A stretch of DNA of 24,235 bases from Chara braunii (GCA_003427395.1 BFEA01000240.1:516922-541156); one strand, 5' to 3'. Numbered from the stretch's first letter, positions 1 through 9,980 are shown. Program-made: numbers and translations. The notes: a model not told the origin generated them from the sequence alone.

Positions 1-318
1 TACACTGGGTCCTTCCCCATCCTGCCATCACAACCCGTAGCTAGAACATGCCTGCCAGCATTGTTTGCTCCGGTAACCAGAGGGTTAACGGAGCAGGTAA
101 AGAAGTGTCTTGAACCGTGGGCTTGGTCAGGAGTCCGGGAGGAGCCACTGGGGGGCACCAGTGGGTTGTCCTTCCATCTACCTGCCTCGGGAACCTGCCC
201 TTCGTCATCTGTTCTAATGAAAAAAGCAGCAACAGCGCAGCCAAGCACCCGACGCCAGCGCACTAGCGCAGCCAAACATACAGAGCAAGAAGAGCAAGCA
301 TCGGATCGAATCAGAGAA
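1..318. other. No recognisable gene
   Basis: Short open frames occur on both strands but none shows a recognisable domain, biased composition or coding context. The minus-strand LINE fragment stops at 319. This stretch may be the 3' untranslated part of that LINE or unrelated DNA, and no poly(T) tract marks a LINE 3' end here. Confidence 0.5.
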
Positions 319-1094
319 TTAGCCCATCCAGCTCACATCTAGGGACAGTGGGTGGGGCGGGAATGGGTCCAGAAAGTCCTCTGCAGGCCTCAGAGGAACG
401 TTGCAGTCAATGGACATCCAGTCTTTAAACTGTAACCGATAATCCCGGGGCACCATTGTCTCCTCATCTTCATTCCCTTCCCCTGACCAACATACCTTTG
501 CTACCCATCCCTCCCGGTCCCCTCCCAGCCATTCCTTGGAGAACTGTGTTATCCTGTCCTTGATGTCTTTTGCCCTGTGGAGAGTATCAAGAGTGCGTTT
601 GACCGACTCCCATCTGAAGTCCAGTTCCATCTGTATGTAATGTTTGCACTGTTCTACTCTCTCCTCGCCCTCTACCCGAACTCGGTCAAAAACCAAGGCG
701 CAACGCTGCCACCATAGTACCCATAGGACCGTTCTTCTGCCCAGCTGGAACATGTTCCAGGCAAAAGTGTCTCCTTGGAGAGGCGAGTAGTGGCCCAACA
801 GGATGGCACGCCAGTCCCACGGCCATTGGTGCCCGGGCACAATTTGCTGCCACACTCTATCCCACCATCTCCAAGTTAAGACAGCGGTCGGGCACTGTAG
901 AAAGATATGCTCTATTGTTTCCGCTCTCAACTTCTTGGGGAAGCCCGACTGACAGCGTGAGCACCACGGCAGGGCCGGGCCCTGTTGTTCTAGCTGGGAG
1001 TGATCTATCAGCCAATCGTTTGTAGGCAGACAGCGGTGCAGGATCTGCCACTGCAGTGACGTGATCTTCGCAGGTCTGCACTTAGTGTCTTTAA
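319..1094 (-). pseudogene. LINE ORF2 C-terminal fragment with zf-RVT-like zinc motif
   Basis: Read on the minus strand, the frame is open from about 1094 down to a stop at 319-321, about 258 codons. It opens directly after an in-frame TGA. A segment reading KITSLQWQILHRCLPTNDWL is followed by a zinc-binding pattern: CSRC, then H-x4-C in EHIFLQC, then the tryptophan-rich LTWRWWDRVW. This is the layout of the domain found after reverse transcriptase in plant LINEs (zf-RVT family). No RT or endonuclease lies upstream, and no poly(T) tract lies at the left end, so it is a truncated fragment. It is diverged from the equivalent domain at 2064-3180 and probably comes from a different LINE family. 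It lies on the same strand as the large LINE, but intervening intergenic DNA separates them. It has no initiation context of its own. Confidence 0.7.
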
Positions 1095-1389
1095 ACCATC
1101 AAAACATTGAATATCTTGTTTACGTGTTTCTGGTTGGTAGTTTGTTATCTAGCTTGGATTCCGTTAGATTAGGGTTGTTTGATAATGGTAGTTTGGAGAA
1201 TGGGTAGATTAGGAATTGACTTTAGAGAACGCGGATTTTATTATAGGTTTGGGATTGGGATTATCGGTTTCATAACCTTCTGGGGCTGTGGTGGGGATAG
1301 GTTTGGCCGGGAGTGCCTTGCTTAGCCCGTTTGACCACAGCAAATGATGTAAGGGACACCGGGCCCGTTTTCCGGCTATATGAATATGG

Positions 1390-1454
1390 CCAAGGTGGAC
1401 TTATTTATAATTAAAAAAAAAGTCCAAGGTGGACTTATTTATTTATTAAAAAAA
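1390..1454. repeat. 34-bp tandem repeat, two copies
   Basis: The unit begins ccaaggtggacttattta at 1390 and again at 1424, and each copy ends in an A-run. The second copy diverges after the first 18 bases. It looks like a simple local duplication. Confidence 0.75.
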
Positions 1455-1488
1455 GGGGGAAACTACGTGGGGGTAACAAAAATGAGTT

Positions 1489-1617
1489 ATAATTGCAGTA
1501 TGGGCCAACATACAGTTTCAAATTGCAGTTCGGCCAATTTATACAACCGAGCTTTCTGGCCAGGTAGGGTGCCCGAAGTGCAACTGCAAACTGTATCTTG
1601 GCCCATAGTGCAATTAT
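1489..1617. repeat. Foldback: 45-bp imperfect inverted repeat
   Basis: The left arm 1489-1533 and the reverse complement of the right arm 1573-1617 match at 39 of 45 positions by eye, with a 39-nt spacer. The outermost 9 bases (ataattgca) and the block tatgggccaa are exact. Such a structure could be a MITE or foldback element, or a transcribed hairpin. No target-site duplication is obvious. Confidence 0.8.
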
Positions 1618-1659
1618 GTGTCATGTTTAGGTCAGACATTTTCTGAATTTTAGCCTATC

Positions 1660-1673
1660 TCATTAGGTCTTTT
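1660..1673. repeat. Left target-site duplication of the LINE
   Basis: The sequence tcattaggtctttt matches tcatgaggtctttt at 8848-8861 in 13 of 14 positions. In LINE sense orientation both copies begin AAAAGACCT. This is the expected form for L1-type endonuclease cleavage before an A-run, with one copy directly after the poly(A) tail and the other before the 5' end. Confidence 0.75.
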
Positions 1674-1694
1674 TTTTTTTTTTTTTTTTTTTTT
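1670..1694 (-). repeat. LINE poly(A) tail (poly(T) on plus strand)
   Basis: An uninterrupted run of 25 T on the plus strand abuts the left target-site duplication. It marks the 3' end of the minus-strand LINE. Confidence 0.9.
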
Positions 1695-2063
1695 GGCAAA
1701 AATTATCCAATTACAAACACGGAGCCAGAGGCCGGGGACCTCACAATTCAACCCGGAGTTATCCCGGCAGCATCAGCCGGTTTAGCTTACAGCCAAATGG
1801 CTNCNAAATCCATTCTGTTACCNATCTTTTCCACATGAAATACCCAGCAAGGGCNTGGGAAATATCTAGGGACAGAAATNACCAAAACCNGGTCGCTGCC
1901 CNGAAATCCCAACCCCTGCAAACAAAAACGCCACAGGCCAAAACTCCGCAACAAACCAAATTGCCGAAGAAAACAAGCACAAGCCAACAAAGCCGCACAC
2001 AACCCAAAGCTATTATCCTAACAATGACTAGCCTACTGCGGCTGTCACAGTCCTCGAAAATCA
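1695..2063 (-). other. LINE 3' untranslated region
   Basis: The stretch lies between the ORF2 stop at 2064 and the poly(A) tail. It contains most of the window's isolated ambiguous bases (about 1803-1902). It has no coding signal on the sense strand of the element. The plus-strand open frame that crosses it is antisense to the LINE. Confidence 0.7.
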
Positions 2064-3180
2064 CTATTTTGCCCAGAACCACTCCCCCAGTTTCAATTTG
2101 TTATCCTGGAAACTTGCCAACTTCTCATTCAGGCCCCATGTTGAGCCAAACCAGAGTCCTGAACTCGACCCACCCTTTCTCCGCCAATCTGCCTGGATGA
2201 TGCGTCGCAGGGAGCTTCGAAATGTAGTTCTGATTTCTTTGTTGGACATTTCCACGCCCTCGAACACCGACTTGTTCCTACCTTTCCAAATAACATCGCA
2301 GCCTACGGCCCGGGCCACTTGGGCAATATAGCCCCAACCCTTGCTAAGTTGTAAGTCATTTGGCACACCTCCCAATAGCACCCAGTCACGATCCCAAGAC
2401 AGACGCCCTTCCGAGATATCATCCCAGAACCTCTTCCACCAGACCCAGATTCTTGTGGAAGCAGGACAGTCGTACCACAGATGAACTGTGGACTCAAATG
2501 CCCAGTTGCAGCGTTTGCATGTGAGATCAACCTGCAGACCCCGTTGCACCAAATGGACCGCTGAAGGAGTGGCCATTAGGGACAACAACCAGAAATTGAC
2601 CGCCAAACGGGGGTTCGGAGCAATCACCAGCTGACTCCAACATCTACTTAATGCTGCCCCAATTTCTTGATGGTTCTTATCTAGAATCTGACTCCATCTT
2701 CTGATTGCTACATCCTTGGGGTTGCGTTTCGGCTTTTGAAACTCATAGCCCACGTCAACTGAATACTTATGGAGAGGAAGATCCTCCCCTTCCTTACCTA
2801 CCCCTAGCCAACCCCACAGTTTTGGATCCAGATTCAGCTCTTGAACAGTACGACCTCCTGCAAAGGTCTGACATTCCCAAATACCTTCCTCATCACATAT
2901 TTCCCAAACTCTTACCTGAGCAAGTCTTGCATCAAGCGGCGGGTGAGTTTGATCATTCACTTGGATCAGGGAGCCTAGGTTATCAGAATGGGAGTCCTCC
3001 CATTGTTGGAACACTCTTTTGCCACCAATATCAATCTTCACTAATTTCCAGAAAGAAGAGTCCTCCGGCAAATTACGTGATACGTACCACGTGCCAGGAG
3101 GATCAGTTCCCTCAGGGCTCAAAAGAAAACGCCACTGAGGTGGGATCGCCGAAATCAGATCAGAAAATCTTTCTTCAACG
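2064..3180 (-). pseudogene. LINE ORF2, C-terminal zf-RVT part
   Basis: This minus-strand frame ends at 2064 and is open through the 3122 region up to about 3180. There a one-base frameshift separates it from the reverse transcriptase frame. The segment starts with the linker around IPPQWRFLLSPEGTDPPGTW. The core follows: a hydrophobic stretch NPRLAVNFWLLSL, then a zinc pattern C-x2-C-x8-H-x4-C (CKRC ... HLWYDC), then RIWVWWKRFWDDI. This matches the zf-RVT domain downstream of RT in plant LINEs, which is thought to help bind the element RNA. The remaining residues up to the stop resemble the usual C-terminal tail. No RNase H domain is visible. Homology assignment is firm. The exact frameshift position is inferred from where the two frames stop making sense. 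Confidence 0.85.
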
Positions 3181-3309
3181 TATCAGTTCCCTCATGCTGG
3201 ATGGGGATCTCCTTTGACCAACCACAGAGTCCCAACAATCACCTATTCTCAGGATGCCTTTCTCAATCCAGGATCGACCAAAGCTGGTACGTGATGAGTC
3301 CACGGAGAA

Positions 3310-5361
3310 CTAGTTACCATCTGCATTCCTAATCTGAGGGTTTTCGAAGAGAGGTTGAAGCAACACCTCAGATTTGGTGACAGGATTAGCCCACGGATTT
3401 GGCTTTAGTTTTTTCCAAGCCTTCATTACCGCCTTCCAAAACTCAGAATCTATTTTCCGGTTTTGATATGACTGAAGAAGGAAACAAGTCCATACATCAG
3501 AATTGCGGGACAGGTTCCATTCCTTGGCTAAAATAATTTCCGCTAAGGCGATCCAATGGGCATCCTCAGAGGAGCACATACCTTTAATAGCCCATCTAAC
3601 CGGCATTGCCATTCCTTTCCACTCTGGGTCGCATAATCCCAAACCCCCTTCTTCTTTTGGATAACAAATCAAGTCCCACGCAACCTTGGACATAAACCCC
3701 TGCTCATCACAGGCAAAAGGTTTCCAGATGAACTTGGCGGCTCTGCGGCAAATCAGAGAACACAGATGCCTACCCAAGGGTCTCACCGCAGCAACAAACC
3801 ATACTAAAGAAAATAAGGCACTGTTAATCACTAACGCTCTTCCATAGACCGAGAGATGGGGGGCTCTGCCCCAAGTAGTAGCTCTTTGCAGCGTTCTTTG
3901 TAGCAGGATACCTTCCTGATCAACGGTGCAGGATAGCAGAGAAACCTGCACTCCTAAGAATCTTTCAGAACTGTCGGAGGCAATTCGTCTCATTCCCCAG
4001 TTGGTCACTGAGGCAAAGGCTTTAGGAAGAAAGAAAACAGATTTAGCCCAGTTGACAGAGGCTTCAGAAAAATCAGCATATTCATCAAGGCATCTCTTGT
4101 GCGCACTCAAGGAACGAACAGAATTCTCAGAAATGGCGAAAAGTTCGTCGGCAAGGGCCTTAACTTTACACTGGGCGTCTCTCACCTGTATGCCTACAAT
4201 GTCCGGATTGGACCTGATGTTGCACAACAAATTCTCTATTTGGATGACAAAGAGAAGCGGGGCCAAAGGGCAGCCCTGTCTCAAAGACCGTGTCAATAGA
4301 AAGGACTTAGAGCTGTAACCATTAACCATCACTGACGCAGTAGATAGAGAATATAGTGCAAGTACCCAGTTACATAGGTTCTCTCCGAAGCCCAAGTGTC
4401 GCAGTGTCGTCAAAACATAGGCCCAATTTACACGGTCATATGCTTTCTCAAGATCAAGCATAAGTACCGAAAGATTAGACTGTGTGGCCTCGATTAACTC
4501 AAGGGATTCAATGGCCGTTACTATATTCTCGAATATAGAACGGCCTTGGACAAAGGCCGCTTGATCCCTTTCGATCAAGGCGAGGAGGTACCGTCCCAGC
4601 CGTCTGGCCAAACTTTTGGCCAATAATTTATAAGATATGTTTAGCACAGAAATTGGCCGCCAATTTCTTATCTCAGATCTATTACCCTTTTTAAACAGCA
4701 AGGAGATGATTTCGTTTCTCATTCCTACCGAAAGATTACCTCCCACTAAGACATGATTGTAGATTTCTACCAAGTCATCTTTGACCATGTCCCAGATAGC
4801 CAGATACACTTCCATGGGTAAGCCATCGTCGTCTGGGGCTTTGCCTCTCGCCATGGAGTTTAATGTCTCCCAGACTTCCTCAACATTAATTGGCCTATCC
4901 ATGTCTAATCTGCCCTGGGTAGAGAGTTTAACCTCGAAATGAGACCAATGGTTAGAATTTTTCGAAAGATTCGTAGTTGGAGCTTCCAGCGGTCTGCGAG
5001 AGTTCAAAATATCCTGATAGTACAACGCCGCATATTCACAGAGTTTAGTTCGTTCCTGAGCTACCAGCAGATCATGATCGAAGGGGTGCATGAGCTCCCC
5101 CATTGGCTGCGGCAGCTTGTTCGGAGCTAACTTTTGAAACGTCTCTCGTGTCATTCTATCGTGGACCACAATACCCATTACCTTTAAGCGTTCCAACCAT
5201 ACATCTGACTCCTCCTGTTGAAATGCGTCCCATTCCGCTAAAATTCTTTCTCTGATCGGGCTCCAAACCAAGTTAGAAATAGGATGAAGATCCATACGTC
5301 TTTCCGCATACTTCAGCTTTCTAATAATGTCCTTTTCCTTATTCTTTCTGTTTGCAGCCAA
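3310..5361 (-). pseudogene. LINE reverse transcriptase (ORF2 central part)
   Basis: A 683-codon open stretch of ORF2 encodes a non-LTR reverse transcriptase, which copies element RNA at the nicked target. Visible RT blocks are: the NWRPISVLNISYKLLAK region with QAAFVQGRSIFEN; motif A in LDLEKAYDRVNW, with the catalytic Asp at about residue 303; RQGCPLAPLLF as motif B; and motif C. Motif C normally carries an Asp pair (F/Y-A-D-D). Here it reads LADE: Asp at 4147-4149 and Glu at 4144-4146, so the second catalytic Asp is replaced. The frame is continuous with the endonuclease upstream, apart from stops at 5464-5466 and 5638-5640. It ends at a TAG at 3310-3312, beyond which recognisable protein (WIEKGILRIGDCWD) continues to about 3180. 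The initial Met here is therefore not a real start. Confidence 0.93.
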
Positions 5362-5463
5362 AATCCACGAAAAGATACTCAGGTGTTTTGAAAAAATCCG
5401 AGACCCTGCATCCCACCACGCATCCTTGGTTTCAAATTTATCAACGTTCTCTTTCCAATCCTT

Positions 5464-6270
5464 CTAGAAACAATTCATCCAGTCAATCACCCCGGAATTT
5501 TGGAGAATCTGGGTATTTACCCTAAAATAACCAGGGCCCCTATCCAATTTTGTTGAATTGAGGGTGGCCACAACTGGTTTATGGTCTGAAATCGGGTTAT
5601 CAAGCTCCTCAATGAGCACCGTGGCTTGCCAGACCAGTTATGAGAGTAGGAAAAAATCCAAGCGCCTCTGAATCGTACCTCTACCACTCCTGATATTTGA
5701 GCACCATGTATACCCTGGACAGCCGGGGTGAAGGAGAGCGTACGGTTCCGTCAGATCTAAATCAGACATAATTTCAATCAATACTCTGACGTCGCTATTG
5801 CCCCGAACTTCTGTTAAATTATCTAGCGAGGTATTCCAATCCCCAGTTATGACCAAGTTCTCACAGTCAGGAATTAGCAGTGGAATATCTATAAAGAAAT
5901 TAGTACGTGCCGAATGAATTGTAGGAGCATAAATACAAGCAACTACCCATTCCTGATTCTCAATGCCCAGCTTGATCCAGGCCCATCTCCCCCACAAATC
6001 CGCGAAGAAATCAATTATTTCTGCATTAAAATTCCTGTGCACCAAAATAGTCACACCCCCTCTAGATCCATTTGCGGGGGACCACAATTGGGGGCCATCC
6101 CACCAATGACCCAAGTCTGAGATCTTACTCTCTGAGAGTTTGCTTTCCTGTAGGCAGAGGATATCGATCTTCTTATCGTGCATCCAACTTGTTAATCGAG
6201 CTTTCTTATTTCTACCCGAAGAATCTCCCAACCCACGCACATTCTATGTGGCGATTCTAAGCCTGCCCAT
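5464..6270 (-). pseudogene. LINE apurinic-type endonuclease (ORF2 N-terminus)
   Basis: This is the N-terminal domain of ORF2, which nicks the target DNA and so primes reverse transcription. The likely start is the Met codon at 6268-6270, 28 nt after the end of ORF1. A TAG at 6244-6246 sits where this family has the Trp before NVRGLG. Family signatures follow: the catalytic Glu in LQESKL (6145-6147), GGVTILVHR, the Asp-Asn pair in TGDWNTS (5839-5841 for Asp) and RLDFFLLS. A TAA at 5638-5640 then interrupts the frame, and the terminal catalytic pair ISDHKPVV follows it. Another TAG lies at 5464-5466. All catalytic residues that I can identify are present, so the damage is by stop codons only. 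The frame then continues into the reverse transcriptase. Confidence 0.9.
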
Positions 6271-6298
6271 CAAGGGTCATCGCTCCGAAAAGTTGGAT

Positions 6299-8337
6299 CT
6301 AGGAGTTGGCATCAGTTACAGGAAACGAGGCCGACAAGACATCAGTCAAGGCCTTCCTAATGAACAGTGAGTCCAGTTTCTTGTCCTTCCCAAGCTTAGC
6401 GTTCAATTCGCTCAGGACTTCCGAGGTTACAACGGGCAACAGTTTGATACGTTGCAAGTCGGATTTCCGACGCTCCCCCAGCCATTGCAGTGGAAAAAGT
6501 CTGAGCCCCTCCTTTTCTAATGAATCCAGAAGGGGAGGGGAGAGACGTGCATCAAATAGGGGGGCATACAGACGAACTTTTTTCCCCTCCATATCAATCA
6601 GAAAGCGTGGCATGGATGTTTCAATCAATCTGAACGGAAATTTATTATGGAAGATCGTTTTTGCCAGAGTCTCCGTTGCCAGTGGCATGGGAGATTCAGG
6701 ACAAGGAGCATTGAGAAACATTGGAGAACCATCCGACCCTGTCCATGCGATTGCCCAAAAGGAGTTTTTAACTGTCGTAAGCATCATCGGTACTAAACGA
6801 GATTCTACGACCGTCTGACCCTTGGTGAGAGCATCCATGCGGCTATGTGAGGGTTTACGCTTACCTTTTACGGAGGAAGGGAGCTTCTGTGANCCCTCTG
6901 AGCTAGCAGAAGACTCCGCGTGCAGCTCGTCTACACGAATTTCCACATCACCCTCACTCACCCTACGTTGCTTGCCTGGGCATTCGCCGCGTACACTGAA
7001 GCCGCTTGGAGTAGGACTCCTGGAGACAGATACAGCCGGAATTGCTGGTTGCCTCTTCTGCGATTGGCCGCCTGCAACCGTCCCGTACCGATGGAAGCCA
7101 CTCTGAGGGTTATTGCAATGAATACCCACCATGCCCGAGGACCAGGGATCGAGCGCATACAAGTTAGCCACAGAGGGGCTCGCTCCCAAATACATGTTCG
7201 GATTGAGAGCTCTCTGTGAAGAAGACACGAAAGGATGTGGAGGGATCGTTTGCAGGAAGGCTGCCCATGCAGCGTCTAAAGTCGGGACCGCTTGGTTGAA
7301 GTAGCCTTGGAGGCCTCTAGGATCTGGTTGGGGAACTTGATTAACACCTGGAGAGAAGGTCGGATTGAGTCCGGTCGTGGCGCCTCCAGGACGACTGGAA
7401 TCCATTGCCGCCTGTTGCGACCCACTCGGAAGAGGGGCTACCGAAGTGCCTGGAGCTCTCGGCGGACCATCCTAGCCCGCACCTGGAGCCGCTGGTCTTG
7501 AAGTGGCCGACGCTTGTCGTTGATTCGTTCTGCTATCCCCTTGATTTCGACGATCCGATCTTTTGCAGGTAGCTTCCGTGTGGAAAAAGGTGCGACATCT
7601 CTTACACCAATCGGAGTCAGCGTTCGCGAGTCTAACTTCCAGCACATCACCTTGGCAAGTTTGAACCATTATCTTGTCCTTCATATTCCCTCTGCTGCCA
7701 GGATCGATATCAAACCTCAAATTCACCAGTTTTGGATCCGCCTTGTCAGCTTCTGGCTTGTGCAGTTTCGTCACTTTCCCAATCGCTTTCTCCACATGCA
7801 CCTGGAGAAAAGGCATCTCATCCAAGGGGACTCTGACTGCTACCACCCAGAAGATATCCTGATCAATCGGTTGCCTCCAATCTCTGATTTCTGCCCGCGT
7901 CAGCCATGGTTTAAACTCCATTCTGTAGATTGTGCCCGCTAAGTCAATATAGTCTGACTTCTTGCGTAACATCCAGTCCGTGATTGCTTGCGCCCTTGGA
8001 ACATAAGAAACCACATTTGGGCTCTCCACCTTGATCCTCCCGCGCTTAAACTCCTGCCCAAAGGTTTCCTCCTGACCTCCTCGTACGCGCTCACCACGTT
8101 TTCTTTGACCTTCTTCAGCAAGAAACGGGCACCTTCATGGAATATGATTGTGACCGTACGTTCCTTAAGCCACTTAATCTTGATTTCATCCAAGGTCGTA
8201 TTCAGAATGAATCTGAGCTCCCTTCCTGATACTTGCATCTCCCCCGGATCAATATCGGTTGGAAGGATGCCCTCCTCATAACAGGCCCTTATCAATTCTC
8301 TCGCTCTTTCCTCCTCCAGGCGGTAATCACTTGGCAC
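6299..8337 (-). pseudogene. LINE ORF1, gag-like protein with CCHC knuckle
   Basis: This is the nucleic-acid-binding first ORF of the LINE, about 680 codons in total. The plausible start is the Met codon at 8335-8337. The frame runs to about 8070, where a small indel shifts it. The protein then continues from VESPNVVSYVPRAQ to a TAG at 7472-7474, and after that in the same frame to a TAG at 6299-6301. The middle part (FWVVAVRVPLDEMPF ... VEKAIGKV) followed by a zinc knuckle C-x2-C-x4-H-x4-C (CKRCRTFFHTEATC) resembles the DUF4283 plus zf-CCHC layout of plant L1 ORF1. The part after the knuckle is rich in Pro, Ser and Gly, and then has a more ordered C-terminus that I do not recognise. One codon at about 6892 contains an N. 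The protein would package the LINE RNA. Confidence 0.85.
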
Positions 8338-8847
8338 CTAAGCCCTACTGTCTCTTTCGCCGTGCGGAGCCGACTCTGGCTCCATCTTGGTTGGTTCCCT
8401 CAACTGACCGTATCTTCTAACGCGAAGAAGAGAAATCACTTCCGGAGCAATACCAAACTAACACAATTAGCTAGCACTTGACAAGAGGGGGAGAGAAGGA
8501 GATGGCGGCGTTATCTAACCGCTGGTAGCATGAACCAGGTTCAACCTGGGGCCTTGACGATACGAAGGCAAGACGCTACCACCTACGCTGACGATTCCTT
8601 GCTGGGACCGTCCATCGCCGGTCAGGTCTGCCGGCAAACCCGCAAACGGTGTTAGGACCGAGCACCATCGCGCCGGCCGAAGCACCTCCTGCTGCCGTCC
8701 CTGGCCTTGAGTGTACGGAAACCACTAGCGCCTCCACTATTCTGGGAGCTTCACGAAGATAGCGCACGGAATAGCGCAGCGTTAGCGCTACCGGACCACT
8801 CGTGGCCACTCCCCTCGTGTCCACTATTTCCAGTTGTACCGAAGGAG
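8338..8847 (-). other. LINE 5' untranslated region
   Basis: The stretch lies between the ORF1 start and the inferred 5' end next to the target-site duplication. It should hold the element's internal promoter, but no motif can be assigned with confidence. Short open frames here lack any recognisable content. Confidence 0.55.
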
Positions 8848-8861
8848 TCATGAGGTCTTTT
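8848..8861. repeat. Right target-site duplication of the LINE
   Basis: The sequence tcatgaggtctttt is the partner of 1660-1673, with one mismatch in 14. It sets the inferred 5' end of the LINE at about 8847. Confidence 0.72.
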
Positions 8862-9568
8862 GTCTAATAGGCTAGAAATTGCTCATGATCCTATTCTTAG
8901 CCGAAGTCGGGTAATGGCCCTGGTATCTCGAGTTTTTCCGTATATCTTCGCCAATATGTTCCTAATGGGATGTTGGGCCCGGTTCCCAGCACGTGCGGCT
9001 CCCCACGAATAGATTGGAGTATTGTCCAAAAAAACAAAACAAAACAAAACAAAAGAAAAGAAAGGTCAGTACGGAGCGACTCATGGGCCTTCGTATGGCC
9101 GAGGCTAGAACGACATTGGTTGGAGCTGGGTTTGGCCGTGCTGCCCTGTAATCTGAGCGTGGCGGGGTTGTGCTGCCCTGTCCAAAAAAACAAAACAAAT
9201 TGAGAGACCTATGGAATCGCAGAGGTGGGAAGGCATTTCAGTGGCTATCTAGGGCTACTATCAAGACAATGCTGGCCGTAGCCACTCAGCCCCGATCAAA
9301 GCATCTTTGAGCGAGCCTTGTCACCCAGGTATTTCAGGTGCTAGGTACAGACGTTTCACTACAAGTCCCATAGGTGGACCTATTTTGCGTTCTTATCGTT
9401 GTGTACACAACTGTTGTTACTATTGTTTTATTGTTAGTTTGTTTGTTGTGCACACTGTTGTTATTACTAGTTGTTTGTTGTTGATAGTAAGCCGAACATA
9501 GGAGGCAGGCAACCCGATCAATCCTGTAGAGAGCCCCACCGACACAAGAGTCCTACTAGCACCGGCCA
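8862..9568. other. Intergenic DNA with A-rich and TTG-rich tracts
   Basis: No gene is visible. It holds an A/C-rich tract at 9028-9063, an exact 21-bp direct repeat (tgtcc followed by an A-rich tract) at 9023-9043 and 9179-9199, a perfect 14-bp palindrome gttgtgtacacaac at 9398-9411, and a T/G-rich stretch to about 9487. Confidence 0.55.
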
Positions 9569-9865
9569 TAGACTGTACTAAGTCTCACTATCATCAACTG
9601 TTCCTTGTTCCATGGGCGGTCTGTAGGGTCCTAGTTCAGACAGACATCGACCGTAGATTGTACTAAGTCTCACTATCATCAACCGTTCCTATTCTATAGG
9701 TGAGTTGTCCTAAGGGGAGCCCTCATCCTAACCTCTCCCGTGCCTAGTGGCGGACCCTCCTAGATCTCCAGCTAGCAATGGGTCCCCCTACTCTGATCTT
9801 GCCCCAAGAAACCTACCAACACCGACCACAGTTTGTACTAAGTCTCACTCTCATCAACCATTCGT
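9569..9865. repeat. 37-bp direct repeat, three dispersed copies
   Basis: Copies lie at 9569-9605, 9654-9690 and 9829-9865. All share gtactaagtctcact(a/c)tcatcaac, and similarity extends a little on both sides (ca[c/t]cg[g/a]cc before it, a 'cctatggg'-like stretch after it). Copies 1 and 2 differ at about 2 positions, and copy 3 is more diverged. Spacings of 85 and 175 bp suggest old duplicated units. Confidence 0.85.
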
Positions 9866-9903
9866 GATCCTATGGGCTGTGTGTAGGCCTCTTGGTCCTT
9901 CAT

Positions 9904-9980
9904 CCCACTACGTGAGCAAGTTTTGAACACACGACCTCATACATGCAATCTACTATCAAACCGACTGAGCTACTGTGGAT
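9904..9980 (-). repeat. tRNA-like module (SINE head or tRNA relic)
   Basis: On the minus strand, TAGCTCAGTCGG (9961-9972) fits the polymerase III A box. GTTCAAAAC (9920-9928) fits the core of the B box, about 32 nt further on, as in tRNAs. The ends ATCCAC and GTGGGAT can partly pair like an acceptor stem. The T-arm stem pairs poorly and the anticodon region is degenerate, so this is tRNA-derived and not a functional tRNA gene. Confidence 0.6.

Larger units (their letters stand above)
1095..1659. other. Intergenic DNA with tandem repeat and foldback
   Basis: No coding signal is visible. The stretch holds the 34-bp tandem repeat at 1390-1454 and the foldback at 1489-1617. It is AT-rich around 1400-1460. 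It forms the left flank of the LINE insertion. Confidence 0.6.
1670..8847 (-). mobile_element. Near full-length L1-type LINE, inactivated
   Basis: A non-LTR retrotransposon of about 7.2 kb lies on the minus strand. In its own direction it has a 5' UTR (8847-8338), ORF1 (8337-6299), a 28-nt gap, ORF2 (6270-2064), a 3' UTR and a 25-nt poly(A) tail (poly(T) on the plus strand, 1670-1694). ORF1 has a CCHC knuckle. ORF2 has an apurinic-type endonuclease, reverse transcriptase and a C-terminal zf-RVT motif, in the order seen in plant L1 elements. Imperfect 14-nt target-site duplications flank it. At least five in-frame stops and two frameshifts show that this copy cannot make its proteins. The 5' boundary rests on the duplication alone. 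Several ambiguous bases (N) lie in the 3' UTR around 1803-1902, and one at 6892. Confidence 0.93.

Noticed and set aside
1835-2200. 121-codon plus-strand ORF over the LINE 3' end
   Set aside because: It is antisense to LINE sequence, contains ambiguous bases, and has a low-complexity Lys/Gln/Thr translation.
6306-6818. 170-codon plus-strand ORF
   Set aside because: It is antisense to LINE ORF1, which has the recognisable protein.
9569-9865. CRISPR-like array
   Set aside because: Only three diverged copies with unequal spacing, in a eukaryotic repeat context.
9904-9980. Functional tRNA gene
   Set aside because: The A and B boxes are present, but the T-arm and anticodon stems pair poorly.
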